From assembly GCA_945828315.1 (NCBI GenBank), contig CALZQA010000016.1, positions 1 to 38,676 on the forward strand: DNA of 38,676 bases, in the 5' to 3' direction. The stretch comes from an uncultured bacterium (GTDB lineage: Bacteria > Bacillota > Clostridia > Lachnospirales > Lachnospiraceae). The position numbers were made by a program, and so were the translations under genes. Positions 8,916-17,116 of this stretch are shown here, one piece after another (the first letter of the stretch is position 1; every line of letters starts with the position of its first letter). The notes under the pieces were generated by a model. It did no database searches and was not told the origin of the DNA. It saw only the letters and a program-made list of their open reading frames with translations.

Positions 8916-9791
8916 ATGAATCAGGAAAAAACACCTACCGTATATCTGGTAGACAGTGAAAATGTAAATGATGTTTGGATCAGGCTGGTAACAAATATGG
9001 AGGCACAGGACGAGATCCTTGTGTTCTATACAGAGAAAAGTCCGCATATGAGTTATGAGAAAGTGATCGAACTGACACAGCTTTCTGACCGCCCGATCCG
9101 GTGGATCAAATGCGTGGAGGGAAGTAATGCGCTGGATTTTCAGCTTGTGACAGAACTGGGTGCGCGTGTGGCAACAGAGCCGGGGCATACATTTGTTATT
9201 GTTTCCAACGATAATGGCTTTGACGCGGCAGTCAAATATTGGACACAGCGTGACAAAGATGTACGCCGTATGAAGAGTGCGGAGTGCAGACAGCTCAGCC
9301 GCAGGCATGCTGACAAGGCAGAGCCCGTCGCAGACCAGCTTGCGCCGGATGCTGCGCTCATGCAGGATGAGGAGGATACATCGGAGCAGATGTTTGCTTA
9401 TCTGGCGGATGTGGAGCAGCTCAGCCGTTCCATCCAGATGTCGAAGCTTACGTTGTTTCATGATGCGTTTGTATGCATGTTTGATCAGGAGATCGGCGAC
9501 GAGATCTATTATTATATGAAGGAGCATAAAGAGGAACTGGCAGGTCTGTCTGAGAACTATCTCCCCAAGCGCAAGGCACGTCTGAAAAATTATTTTCAGA
9601 TGGCGTTGGCACATGCAGGCGGCGATACTTCAGGAACAGATGAGGTGATGGAGATCTACAATCACATCGATGAGCCAAAGAAAAATCTGCAGAAGCTGAA
9701 TGTAGAGGCAGTCAAAAAATTTGGTCAGGAGCAGGGGAGCAGCTATTATAAGGTGCTGAAAAAGCATGTGAAGATCATGAGCAAGCTGTAG
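8916..9791 (+). CDS. PIN/NYN-like domain protein, predicted nuclease
   Basis: This encodes 291 residues from ATG 8916, which follows TTGGGAGA; an in-frame ATG at 8898 has no ribosome site. The N-terminal about 130 residues have the acidic pattern of PIN/NYN folds: VYLVDSENVND (D13, E15), SNALDFQLVTELG, and IVSNDNGFDAAV. These could form a metal-dependent RNase site. After an acidic linker, the C-terminal half is mainly helical and of unknown function, with LPKRKARLKNYFQMAL. I recognise no named family with certainty. It is divergent from metY and separated from it by a large perfect inverted repeat. RNA processing or a toxin-like role are both possible; neither is shown. Confidence 0.75.
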   Translation: MNQEKTPTVYLVDSENVNDVWIRLVTNMEAQDEILVFYTEKSPHMSYEKVIELTQLSDRPIRWIKCVEGSNALDFQLVTELGARVATEPGHTFVIVSNDNGFDAAVKYWTQRDKDVRRMKSAECRQLSRRHADKAEPVADQLAPDAALMQDEEDTSEQMFAYLADVEQLSRSIQMSKLTLFHDAFVCMFDQEIGDEIYYYMKEHKEELAGLSENYLPKRKARLKNYFQMALAHAGGDTSGTDEVMEIYNHIDEPKKNLQKLNVEAVKKFGQEQGSSYYKVLKKHVKIMSKL

Positions 9792-9842
9792 CGCTAAGCG
9801 GATTGCAGTCGTGGGGTAGTGGAGAAGGGACAAGGAACACCG

Positions 9843-11474
9843 GTGAATATGTTTGAAAATTTTTTAAAATTTAAAAAGCCTCTGGCGGTGTGCGTTGCGC
9901 TGCTCTGGCTCGTGGCGTTTGGCAGATGTTTCTTCATCGGACCGCTGGCACATAAGATCGCACCGTCTACGATCCATGTGGATGAGATCGACTGGACGGG
10001 CTGCACGCAGATCGATGAGGATACATGGGATTATACTTACAAACTCCCAACGCAGGTCGTGGCAGATGACATTGTCAGCATTGCGACCTACTGGGTGAGT
10101 GCCAGTGTTTATGTAGATGAAAATCGTATCTTTATTTTTGATGATACATATAAGGACAAGGGATCGAGCCGACATTGGATCAGGCTTCCGCTCTGGGCGG
10201 GCGGTCGTACACTGCACGTTGTTTACTCGGGAGAACAAAGCAGGGTAGAGATGTCTGCGGACGAAGATACATACTATGGGAATGCAGCATTGGTCTACCT
10301 TACTTTTGTAGCAGATAAGGCATATGCACTTGTGTTTGCAGTCTGTGTGTGTCTGATGCTGCTTTTGATCATTTATTTTTACCGGCTGATGCGCCGGCAG
10401 ATGGATGACAGCATGAAACGCGGGATCTGGTGCCTTGCACTGTTCATGTTGACGACGGGTATCTGGATCATCTGTGATTCACAGATCCTGTTTACGATAA
10501 CAAGAAATGTGGCGGCGAATACGGTTGCATCGTTCAGTGCATTGCTGCTTTTTCCGATGTTTCTGGTCATGTTCGTGAGCGAGATGACAGATCATAGGAG
10601 CAAGACGCTGGATATACTGCCTATTTTTTATCTGCTTGATTTTTTGTTTGTGATGGGCACACATGTGACACATCTGATCTCACTGGATCATTCGCTCATT
10701 ACGCTGCATATGCTGATGGTGTTATCCATCGTAGTGATCATCATGTTTGGCATTCAGGATGTGCGAAAACATCATAACAAAGATATGAAAAAGATAATGG
10801 CGGGTTTTGCCGGAATGGCGTGCTGCGGAGTGGCGGCAATGGTGCTGTTTTATATCTCGCCGACGACGAATTATTCGATCCTGTACTGCGTGGGGCTGCT
10901 GATCTTTATCTTCTTTGTTGTCTGGGCAGCTTACGAACGTCTTTATCGTGTCATGGGTCACAATGCCAATGTGCTGGCATACCGGCGGTTGGCATACAAG
11001 GATGTGCTGACAGATCTTGGAAACCGGGCGGCTTTTATGAAAGAGCAGCAGGAGCTTCCTGCAGAAGCTTCGGTGGGGTTTGTTGTCATGGATATCAATA
11101 ATCTCAAGCATACCAATGACTGCTTCGGACATCAGGCAGGTGACGAGTTGATCTGCAGTGCGGCAGACTGCATTTCGAAGGTGTTTAAAGGTAAAGGGAA
11201 GGCATACCGCATCGGTGGCGATGAGTTTGTTGTGATCGTGAAGGATGCTACAGAGGAATATCTGGAACAGCTTTTGAGAAGGCTGGAGGAGGCGCAGGAA
11301 GAAAAGCAGAAGGCGCTCGGAAAGCCATGGAAGCTGCAGATCGCACACGGCTATGCAGTACATAAGGAGGAGAGCAGTTACGAGGATCTGTTCCGGCTGG
11401 CGGATGACCGGATGTACGAGTGCAAGCGCCGGATGAAGGAAATGGAACAAAGTGCAGCAAGCGAAAAAATGTGA
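9843..11474 (+). CDS. Diguanylate cyclase with 7TM sensor module and GGDEF domain
   Basis: This encodes 543 residues if started at GTG 9843, 6 bases after AAGGA; ATG 9849 and GTG 9819 are in-frame alternatives. After one N-terminal helix comes an extracytoplasmic domain (about residues 35-150), resembling the 7TMR-DISM layout. About seven closely spaced helices follow (about 155-370), then a GGDEF domain with DVLTDLGNRAAF, MDINNLKHTND and RIGGDEF (458-462). The intact active-site motif predicts synthesis of c-di-GMP from two GTP. No EAL or intact HD-GYP partner is visible, and the HD-GYP remnant at 1549 is defective. A strong terminator follows. Confidence 0.9.
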   Translation: MNMFENFLKFKKPLAVCVALLWLVAFGRCFFIGPLAHKIAPSTIHVDEIDWTGCTQIDEDTWDYTYKLPTQVVADDIVSIATYWVSASVYVDENRIFIFDDTYKDKGSSRHWIRLPLWAGGRTLHVVYSGEQSRVEMSADEDTYYGNAALVYLTFVADKAYALVFAVCVCLMLLLIIYFYRLMRRQMDDSMKRGIWCLALFMLTTGIWIICDSQILFTITRNVAANTVASFSALLLFPMFLVMFVSEMTDHRSKTLDILPIFYLLDFLFVMGTHVTHLISLDHSLITLHMLMVLSIVVIIMFGIQDVRKHHNKDMKKIMAGFAGMACCGVAAMVLFYISPTTNYSILYCVGLLIFIFFVVWAAYERLYRVMGHNANVLAYRRLAYKDVLTDLGNRAAFMKEQQELPAEASVGFVVMDINNLKHTNDCFGHQAGDELICSAADCISKVFKGKGKAYRIGGDEFVVIVKDATEEYLEQLLRRLEEAQEEKQKALGKPWKLQIAHGYAVHKEESSYEDLFRLADDRMYECKRRMKEMEQSAASEKM

Positions 11475-11480
11475 TTGACA

Positions 11481-11512
11481 AACCCCTCCTACGGTTGTAG
11501 GAGGGGTTTTTT
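11481..11512 (+). terminator. Strong Rho-independent terminator
   Basis: A 12-bp stem (AACCCCTCCTAC at 11481-11492 with GTAGGAGGGGTT at 11497-11508) has a four-base loop and ends in six T. It ends the diguanylate cyclase unit. Confidence 0.95.
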
Positions 11513-11546
11513 AGAAATGGGAGCGAAAAATATCGTAAAATTTCTC

Positions 11547-11575
11547 TTGCCATACTGGGGAAAATACTATACAAT
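11547..11575 (+). promoter_or_regulatory. Promoter for the first ABC importer operon
   Basis: TTGCCA (11547-11552) and TACAAT (11570-11575) are 17 bases apart. They lie between a strong terminator and the permease gene. No CCTA-N9-TAGG box was seen here. Confidence 0.75.
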
Positions 11576-11638
11576 AGCAAAAGTGCTTTAATTGATTAAA
11601 GAAGTAAATCAAAGAAGTACAGAAATGACAGGAAGCAT

Positions 11639-12436
11639 ATGGAGAGTATGAAGATGAAGAACAAAAGACGTTACATAAATGTCGAGCACCTGCTCAGCTT
11701 TATCTGTTTTGCGCTGATCATCGGGTTGTGGTGTGTCTTAAGCTTTGGAGGGATGGTATCAGAACTGTTCCTGCCGTCACCGGTGGCGGTGGCAAAACGT
11801 ATCGTGGAACTGTATAAGGACGGTTCCCTGTGGGCGAACTGTTTTGAATCGACTGCCCGCGTGGTTGTGGGATGGTTCTGGTCAGTAGTTGTGGCGTTGC
11901 CTTGCGGTATGCTGATGGCGAATTCCAGAAAGTTCAGTGCCTTTATCCAGCCGATCATTGAGTTTGCAAGGTATCTGCCGGTGGTGGCTCTGGTGCCGTT
12001 GACGCTGCTCTATCTCGGCATTGATGAGACGCAGAAATATACGATCATTTTCCTTGGTACCTTTTTTCAGCTGGTGCTGATGGTGTGTGATACGGTGTCC
12101 GGTGTGGACGCTAATCTGATCAACGCGGCAAAGACGCTTGGTGCAGGAAAATGGCAGGTCTATAAAGAAGTTATTTTTCCCGCGGCACTGCCGGGACTGA
12201 TGGATGACTTCCGTCTGACGATCGGATGGGCGTGGACTTATCTGGTGGTGGCGGAGATGGTGGCGGCACAGAACGGTCTTGGTTACATGATCCTGCGTTC
12301 CCAGCGTTATCTTGCGACGGACACGATCTTTGCAGGATTGATCCTGATCGGACTCATCGGACTGATCACGGACTTTTTATTCCGTCTGCTGACACGCATT
12401 GTAGCACCGTGGCATGAGCGGCTGACAGATAAGTAG
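11639..12436 (+). CDS. ABC transporter permease (SsuC/TauC/ThiX-type)
   Basis: This is a 265-residue permease with about six membrane helices and the binding-protein-dependent signature (AAKTLGAGKWQVYKEVIFPAALPG, about residues 162-185), typical of importers for sulfonates, taurine, nitrate or thiamine precursors. AGGAAG precedes the ATG at 11639 closely; an ATG at 11654, with GGAGAG seven bases before it, is an equally good start. It is first in a permease-ATPase-binding-protein operon. Substrate cannot be told from sequence. The lack of the sulfur box that marks the second, similar importer (32979-35730) suggests that the two are regulated differently. Confidence 0.9.
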   Translation: MESMKMKNKRRYINVEHLLSFICFALIIGLWCVLSFGGMVSELFLPSPVAVAKRIVELYKDGSLWANCFESTARVVVGWFWSVVVALPCGMLMANSRKFSAFIQPIIEFARYLPVVALVPLTLLYLGIDETQKYTIIFLGTFFQLVLMVCDTVSGVDANLINAAKTLGAGKWQVYKEVIFPAALPGLMDDFRLTIGWAWTYLVVAEMVAAQNGLGYMILRSQRYLATDTIFAGLILIGLIGLITDFLFRLLTRIVAPWHERLTDK

Positions 12437-12449
12437 AAGGGCGATAAAA

Positions 12450-13238
12450 ATGGAACAGTACAGATTACAGGCGATAGACCTGACAAAAGTATATGAGGAT
12501 GGAAAAAAAGGACTGGTGACCGCGATCGACCGTGTGAACCTTGAAGTGAAGGACGGAGAATTTGTCATGATCGTCGGCCCTTCCGGATGCGGAAAGACGA
12601 CACTGATCAATATTCTGGGTGGACTCAATACAGCGACTTCCGGAGAGGTACTTTTGGACGGAAAGCCGGTACAGGGACCGGGCGCAGACCGTGGCATGGT
12701 ATTTCAGGGGTACAGTCTCTTTCCGTGGCTTACCGTACAAAAAAACGTGGAATTTGGTCTGAAAATGAAAAAGATGCCGAAAGCACAGCGTGCCGAACAG
12801 GCAAAGAAATTTATCGATCTGGTTGGTCTGACCGGATTTGAGAACGCACTGCCGAAGCAGTTGTCCGGCGGCATGAAACAGCGTGTGGCGATCGCCCGCA
12901 CACTTGCTAACGAGCCGGAGATCCTTTTGATGGATGAGCCCTTCGGAGCACTGGACGCACAGACGAGAGTTGTCATGCAGGAGCTTTTGGCGGACATCAG
13001 TAAAAAGACGAAAACGACCATTTTATTTATCACCCATGACATTGACGAGGCAGTGCTGCTGGGCGACCGCATTTATGTCATGAGCCGCAGACCGGGTACG
13101 ATCCGAGAGGTATTGGATGTCAACATTCCCGGTGTGCGCAGCCACGAGAGTCTGGTGTTGCCGGAATTTCTGGCGACAAAGAAGAAGATCATGGACATGC
13201 TTTGGCAGGAGAGTATGGACGCGGCGATGGATCAGTGA
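12450..13238 (+). CDS. ABC transporter ATPase (SsuB/TauB-type)
   Basis: This is a 262-residue nucleotide-binding subunit. It has Walker A GPSGCGKTT (43-51), a Q-loop in MVFQGYSLFPWLTV, the signature LSGGMKQR, Walker B ILLMDEPFGALDA, and the switch His in FITHDIDEA. The FPWLTV motif and general length match the SsuB/TauB/NrtD group. It starts 13 bases after the permease stop, with AGAAGGG as ribosome site. It would power the importer formed with the permease at 11639 and the lipoprotein at 13355. Confidence 0.93.
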   Translation: MEQYRLQAIDLTKVYEDGKKGLVTAIDRVNLEVKDGEFVMIVGPSGCGKTTLINILGGLNTATSGEVLLDGKPVQGPGADRGMVFQGYSLFPWLTVQKNVEFGLKMKKMPKAQRAEQAKKFIDLVGLTGFENALPKQLSGGMKQRVAIARTLANEPEILLMDEPFGALDAQTRVVMQELLADISKKTKTTILFITHDIDEAVLLGDRIYVMSRRPGTIREVLDVNIPGVRSHESLVLPEFLATKKKIMDMLWQESMDAAMDQ

Positions 13239-13253
13239 TCAATTTGTATTTTA

Positions 13254-13314
13254 AGAAGCATACGATTTTCGCGCTGCATCTGGCGTGCGAAAGCTCGAAA
13301 ATCGCATTGCTTCT
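13254..13314 (+). other. Long imperfect hairpin between ATPase and binding-protein genes
   Basis: AGAAGCA (13254-13260) pairs with TGCTTCT (13308-13314), and CGATTTTCG (13263-13271) with CGAAAATCG (13296-13304), giving a two-part stem with a small internal loop. No T run follows. Its place just before the binding-protein gene fits an mRNA-stabilising or processing element that raises binding-protein expression; this is inference. Confidence 0.6.
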
Positions 13315-13354
13315 CGATAATAAATGAATGATACATAGAAAAGAGGAGAAACTT

Positions 13355-14347
13355 ATGAAAAAGAAATTATCATTATTATTAGCAGCACTTTTAGTTGCCG
13401 GTACAGTGTTTACCGGCTGCGGCAGCAAGAAGGCGGAGGCAGACGCGGACGGTCTGACTGAGGTGACGATGGCATTCTGCACATTTACCGGTTATTCACC
13501 GATGTTTATCGCACAGGAGCAGGGCTATTTCGAGGATGCAGGTATTAAGATGGACATTCAGGTCATCGAGGATGAGTCCACCTACGCAAGTCTGATCACA
13601 AAGGGCGATGTACAGTTTTTGGCGACCGCACAGGACCCGAATATCAAGATGTTCGCAAACGGTGCAACAAGTAAGTATGTACTCACGATGGATCAGTCAT
13701 TTGGTGCGGACGGCCTGGTGGCAACCGCAGATATCAAGACATTGGATGATCTGAAAGGAAAATCCGTTGCACTTGATAAATCTGCATCTTCCTATTATTT
13801 CTTCCTGAAGGCACTGGAGGCCGGATCTTCCCTGACAGAGGACGATATCGATGTGCAGGATATGGGAGATACGACGGAGGCAGGTGTAGCCTTTATCGGC
13901 GGACAGGTGGATGCGGCGATCATGTGGGAGCCGGAGTTATCTGATGCATTGACAGAAGTGGCAGGAGCGCATACAATTGTAACGAGCGCGGACTATCCCG
14001 ATGCGATCTCCGACAGTCTGGTCGTCAATGCAAAGTTTGCCGAGGAGCATCCCGAGATCGTGGATGCAGTTGCAGAAGCATGGTACAAGGCAGTTGATTT
14101 TTATAACTCAAATGCGGAAGAAGCCTATAAAAATATGGCGAGCGGTTTTGAGGAGGTCACGGCGGAGGATATCGAGAGTGACGCTGCAGGCTTGCACTTT
14201 TTAGGAAAGGAAGAAAATGAGGCGCTGCTCGTTGAGGGATCAGAGGGCAACATTTTTGATCTGTGCAAGGAGATGGCAGACTTTTGGATGAGTAAAGGCG
14301 AGTGCAAGACGGATGAATTAGATGATTACTTTACTCTGGTAAAATAG
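13355..14347 (+). CDS. ABC transporter substrate-binding lipoprotein (NMT1/SsuA-like)
   Basis: This is a 330-residue extracellular solute-binding protein. The start at ATG 13355 has AGAGGAGAA just before it; an earlier in-frame ATG at 13328 lacks a site. The signal peptide has a lipobox ending at C22 (VFTGC). The mature part is a periplasmic-binding-protein-like type II fold of the NMT1/SsuA/ThiY group, with FTGYSPMFIAQEQGYFEDAGI and GGQVDAAIMWEPE. Third in the importer operon. The ligand is unknown: a sulfonate, a thiamine-precursor pyrimidine or another small molecule are all possible. Its stop overlaps the GTG start of the next gene. Confidence 0.92.
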   Translation: MKKKLSLLLAALLVAGTVFTGCGSKKAEADADGLTEVTMAFCTFTGYSPMFIAQEQGYFEDAGIKMDIQVIEDESTYASLITKGDVQFLATAQDPNIKMFANGATSKYVLTMDQSFGADGLVATADIKTLDDLKGKSVALDKSASSYYFFLKALEAGSSLTEDDIDVQDMGDTTEAGVAFIGGQVDAAIMWEPELSDALTEVAGAHTIVTSADYPDAISDSLVVNAKFAEEHPEIVDAVAEAWYKAVDFYNSNAEEAYKNMASGFEEVTAEDIESDAAGLHFLGKEENEALLVEGSEGNIFDLCKEMADFWMSKGECKTDELDDYFTLVK

Positions 14348-15798
14348 TGACAGACCCTGTATATATTGCAATTGATCTGAAATCTTTTTATGCATCGGTA
14401 GAATGCATGGAACGTAAGCTGGATCCGATGACGGCCAATCTGGTCGTCGCGGATGAGAGCCGTACGAATAAAACGATCTGTTTAGCCGTGTCACCTTCCC
14501 TGAAATCCTATGGCATTCCGGGAAGGGCGCGGCTTTTTGAAGTCGTGGAGCGGGTGCGGGAACTCAATGCAACGCGTCCGCCCGAGGATCAGATCACGTA
14601 TGTCACGGCTACTCCGCGTATGGCGCTTTACCTGAAATACAGTGCTCGTATATATGAGGTTTATCTGAAATATATTGCGCCGGAAGACATCCATGTGTAT
14701 TCTATTGATGAGATCATGTTTGATGCGACACATTATCTGGGTACTTATCAGATGACACCGGAACAGCTGGCGTCAAAAATGATCATGGATGTGTATCGTA
14801 CAGTGGGAATCCCTGCGGCGGCGGGCATCGGAACGAATCTGTATCTGTGTAAAGTCGCGATGGATATCATGGCAAAACATGCCGAGCCGGATGAGAACGG
14901 TGTGCGCATTGCGAGACTGGATGAGATGAGCTACCGGAGACAGTTGTGGACCCATGAACCGATCACGGATTTCTGGCGAGTTGGGCGCGGATATGCAAAA
15001 AAGCTGGCGGCCCACGGACTTTATACGATGGGTGATGTGGCGCGCTGCTCCCTGGGAGGGCCGGAGGACTTTCACAACGAGGAATTGCTGTATCGTCTCT
15101 TCGGCGTTAATGCGGAGCTGCTGATCGATCATGCATGGGGCTATGAGCCGTGCACGATGGAGGCCATCAAAGCCTACAAGCCCGAAAACAACAGTATCGT
15201 CTCCGGACAGGTGCTGCGCTGTCCCTACGAGTACGAGCAGGCGGAGCTGGTCGCCCGCGAGATGGCGGATCTGCTGGCACTGGATCTGGTGGAAAAGCGG
15301 CTGGTGACGGATCAGATCGTACTTACTGTGGGATATGATATTGACAATCTGACTGACCCGGAGCGAAAAAAGCGTTACAAGGGACCTGTGACGACGGATC
15401 ATTATGGCCGAGCGGTGCCAAAACATGCCCACGGCACGACGAACCTGAAGCAGAAGACATCCTCAACAATGCTCATCACAGATGCAACGATGGAACTTTT
15501 CTCACGCATCGTGGACCATAATCTGCTGATACGCAGGATCAGTCTGTGCGCGAATCATGTAGTGAGTGAATCAGAAGCTGCACGGGAGGAACGTTACGAG
15601 CAGCTCTCCCTTTTTGCGGAAGAAACACAGGAGGAGAAGACCGATGAGGAAAAACTGGAGCGGGAGCGCAAGCTCCAGCAGGCGATGATCGATGTAAAAA
15701 ATCGCTATGGGAAAAATGCGATGGTAAAGGGCATGAATTTACAGGAAGGTGCCACCACAATGGAGCGCAACCGGCAGATCGGAGGACACAAGGCATGA
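14347..15798 (+). CDS. Y-family DNA polymerase (DinB/UmuC-like)
   Basis: This is a 483-residue translesion polymerase. It has catalytic motif DLKSFYASVE with D10 and the FY steric-gate pair, and the second acidic motif YSIDEIMFD with D121/E122. A palm, helix-hairpin-helix (WRVGRGYAKKLAAHGLYTMGD) and little-finger regions follow. The length and the C-terminal QLSLFAEE segment, a possible sliding-clamp-binding motif, resemble UmuC/UvrX-type enzymes of Firmicutes. The GTG start overlaps the previous stop and has no clear ribosome site, so translation may be coupled. Its expected induction by DNA damage cannot be judged here. The small gene after it overlaps by four bases. Confidence 0.92.
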   Translation: MTDPVYIAIDLKSFYASVECMERKLDPMTANLVVADESRTNKTICLAVSPSLKSYGIPGRARLFEVVERVRELNATRPPEDQITYVTATPRMALYLKYSARIYEVYLKYIAPEDIHVYSIDEIMFDATHYLGTYQMTPEQLASKMIMDVYRTVGIPAAAGIGTNLYLCKVAMDIMAKHAEPDENGVRIARLDEMSYRRQLWTHEPITDFWRVGRGYAKKLAAHGLYTMGDVARCSLGGPEDFHNEELLYRLFGVNAELLIDHAWGYEPCTMEAIKAYKPENNSIVSGQVLRCPYEYEQAELVAREMADLLALDLVEKRLVTDQIVLTVGYDIDNLTDPERKKRYKGPVTTDHYGRAVPKHAHGTTNLKQKTSSTMLITDATMELFSRIVDHNLLIRRISLCANHVVSESEAAREERYEQLSLFAEETQEEKTDEEKLERERKLQQAMIDVKNRYGKNAMVKGMNLQEGATTMERNRQIGGHKA

Positions 15799-16058
15799 GT
15801 GAGCGTACAGATACACATCGTTACGATGATATCATCGATCTGCCGCATCATGTGTCAAAGACACATCCCCAGATGCCGCTTTCGGACCGGGCTGCACAGT
15901 TTGCACCCTTTGCGGCGCTGACCGGACATGCGGACGCCATCCGGCAGACAGAGCGCGTAGTGAGAGATCGTGTGGAGCATGAGACAGAGGTCGAGGCAGA
16001 GCCGGAGTACTGGTTTTGCGAAGATATAGAATCGCTTGGAGGATATGAGCATGAATAA
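15795..16058 (+). CDS. Small conserved partner of Y-family polymerase (YolD-like, uncertain)
   Basis: This encodes 87 residues, with start and polymerase stop overlapping (ATGA). It has the conserved stretch LPHHVSKTHPQMPLSDRAAQFAPFAALTGHADAI, which (from memory) accompanies Y-family polymerase genes in clostridia and is sometimes annotated as YolD-like. The C-terminus is acidic. It overlaps the next gene by 8 bases. Function is unknown; a role in controlling the polymerase is suggested by the constant pairing only. Confidence 0.8.
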   Translation: MSERTDTHRYDDIIDLPHHVSKTHPQMPLSDRAAQFAPFAALTGHADAIRQTERVVRDRVEHETEVEAEPEYWFCEDIESLGGYEHE

Positions 16059-17091
16059 AGACAATATCGTATTGATCGGAATGCCGGGTGTCGGAAAGAG
16101 CACTGTGGGCGTGGTACTGGCAAAAAATATGGGATATTCTTTTGTGGACAGTGACCTGCTGATCCAGGAGCAGGAGGGAAAGCTGTTGCACGAGATTATT
16201 GCGGAGCGCGGTCTGGACGGTTTTAATGAGGTGGAAGATCAGGTGAATGCTTCTATCAGTATCAACCGTGCGATCATCGCTACCGGAGGCAGTGTGGTCT
16301 ACGGTGAGCAGGCGATGGAACATTTAAAGAAGATTGGAACAGTGGTATATCTGTCTTTGCCCTATGAGGAACTGTCAGAGCGCCTCGGAGATCTGAAAGA
16401 ACGGGGTGTGTCTATCCGCGCGGGACAGACGCTGGCAGATCTGATGCAGGAGCGGACACCGCTGTATGAAAAATATGCGGATGTCACCATCGACTGTGAG
16501 GGCAGGCAGATCCGGGAGATCGTGCAAATGATAAAAGATGCGGTACAGAAAAATAAGAAACTGGAACGAAACCTGATCGATCTGATCAAGGAAGAACAGG
16601 CAAAGCTGGGTTACCGGAAAGAAGAAGTGCGCCTGTATTATCCGCTGCAGTCGCTGCAGCATTTTTATGACTGTAGCGACAGTGCGGAAGCGATGCAAAG
16701 GAGACTTGCGGATTTTCCGGCAACAGTCACGGATACGTTGGGAGCGGTAGAGGTTTCCCACAAGGGAGAACGCTTCTGTTTTGTGATACCGGAGGCCGGA
16801 ACGGAGTATGTGCATACACAGATGAAGGAAAATGAATTTATCCGTCAGCTTGTGGAACTGGTGGGCAGTCACGGTACGACCATGGAGCAGATCAAAGCGC
16901 TGTTTGAGGCACAGAACAAGCAGTGTGTCATTACGGATATGGACAGTGATGAGTTTGATGTGCTCATGCGCTTCACCGAGGGGGATGATCCTTATTATTA
17001 CTGTTTTAAGGATGAGGGCTGCCATATCATTTACCATCGGTTTTTGCCTGAGGATTATGCGGATTTCGGATTTGAAAAAAGTGAGCGTTGA
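16051..17091 (+). CDS. Shikimate-kinase-like P-loop kinase fused to a DUF3877-like domain
   Basis: This encodes 346 residues from ATG 16051, eight bases after GGAGG; TTG 16036 and ATG 16045 are less well placed. Residues 1-165 resemble shikimate kinase: Walker A GMPGVGKST (10-18), VDSDLLIQ, ATGGSVVY, and ERTPLYEKYADVTID. The arginine that normally contacts shikimate in the FRxxE motif is replaced: the segment reads GFNEVE with N59. Residues 173-346 form a second domain (EEQAKLGYRKEEVRLYYPLQSLQHFY, in overlapping pieces) that I recall as DUF3877, usually a stand-alone protein. The substrate may therefore not be shikimate. The stop codon lies in a bidirectional terminator. Confidence 0.75.
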   Translation: MNKDNIVLIGMPGVGKSTVGVVLAKNMGYSFVDSDLLIQEQEGKLLHEIIAERGLDGFNEVEDQVNASISINRAIIATGGSVVYGEQAMEHLKKIGTVVYLSLPYEELSERLGDLKERGVSIRAGQTLADLMQERTPLYEKYADVTIDCEGRQIREIVQMIKDAVQKNKKLERNLIDLIKEEQAKLGYRKEEVRLYYPLQSLQHFYDCSDSAEAMQRRLADFPATVTDTLGAVEVSHKGERFCFVIPEAGTEYVHTQMKENEFIRQLVELVGSHGTTMEQIKALFEAQNKQCVITDMDSDEFDVLMRFTEGDDPYYYCFKDEGCHIIYHRFLPEDYADFGFEKSER

Positions 17092-17106
17092 TCGCTCACT
17101 TTTTTG
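17075..17106. terminator. Bidirectional terminator
   Basis: GTGAGCG (17081-17087) pairs with CGCTCAC (17093-17099), flanked by an A run before and a T run after. It separates the convergent kinase fusion and MATE genes. Confidence 0.9.
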
Positions 17107-17116
17107 TTGCATTGTG

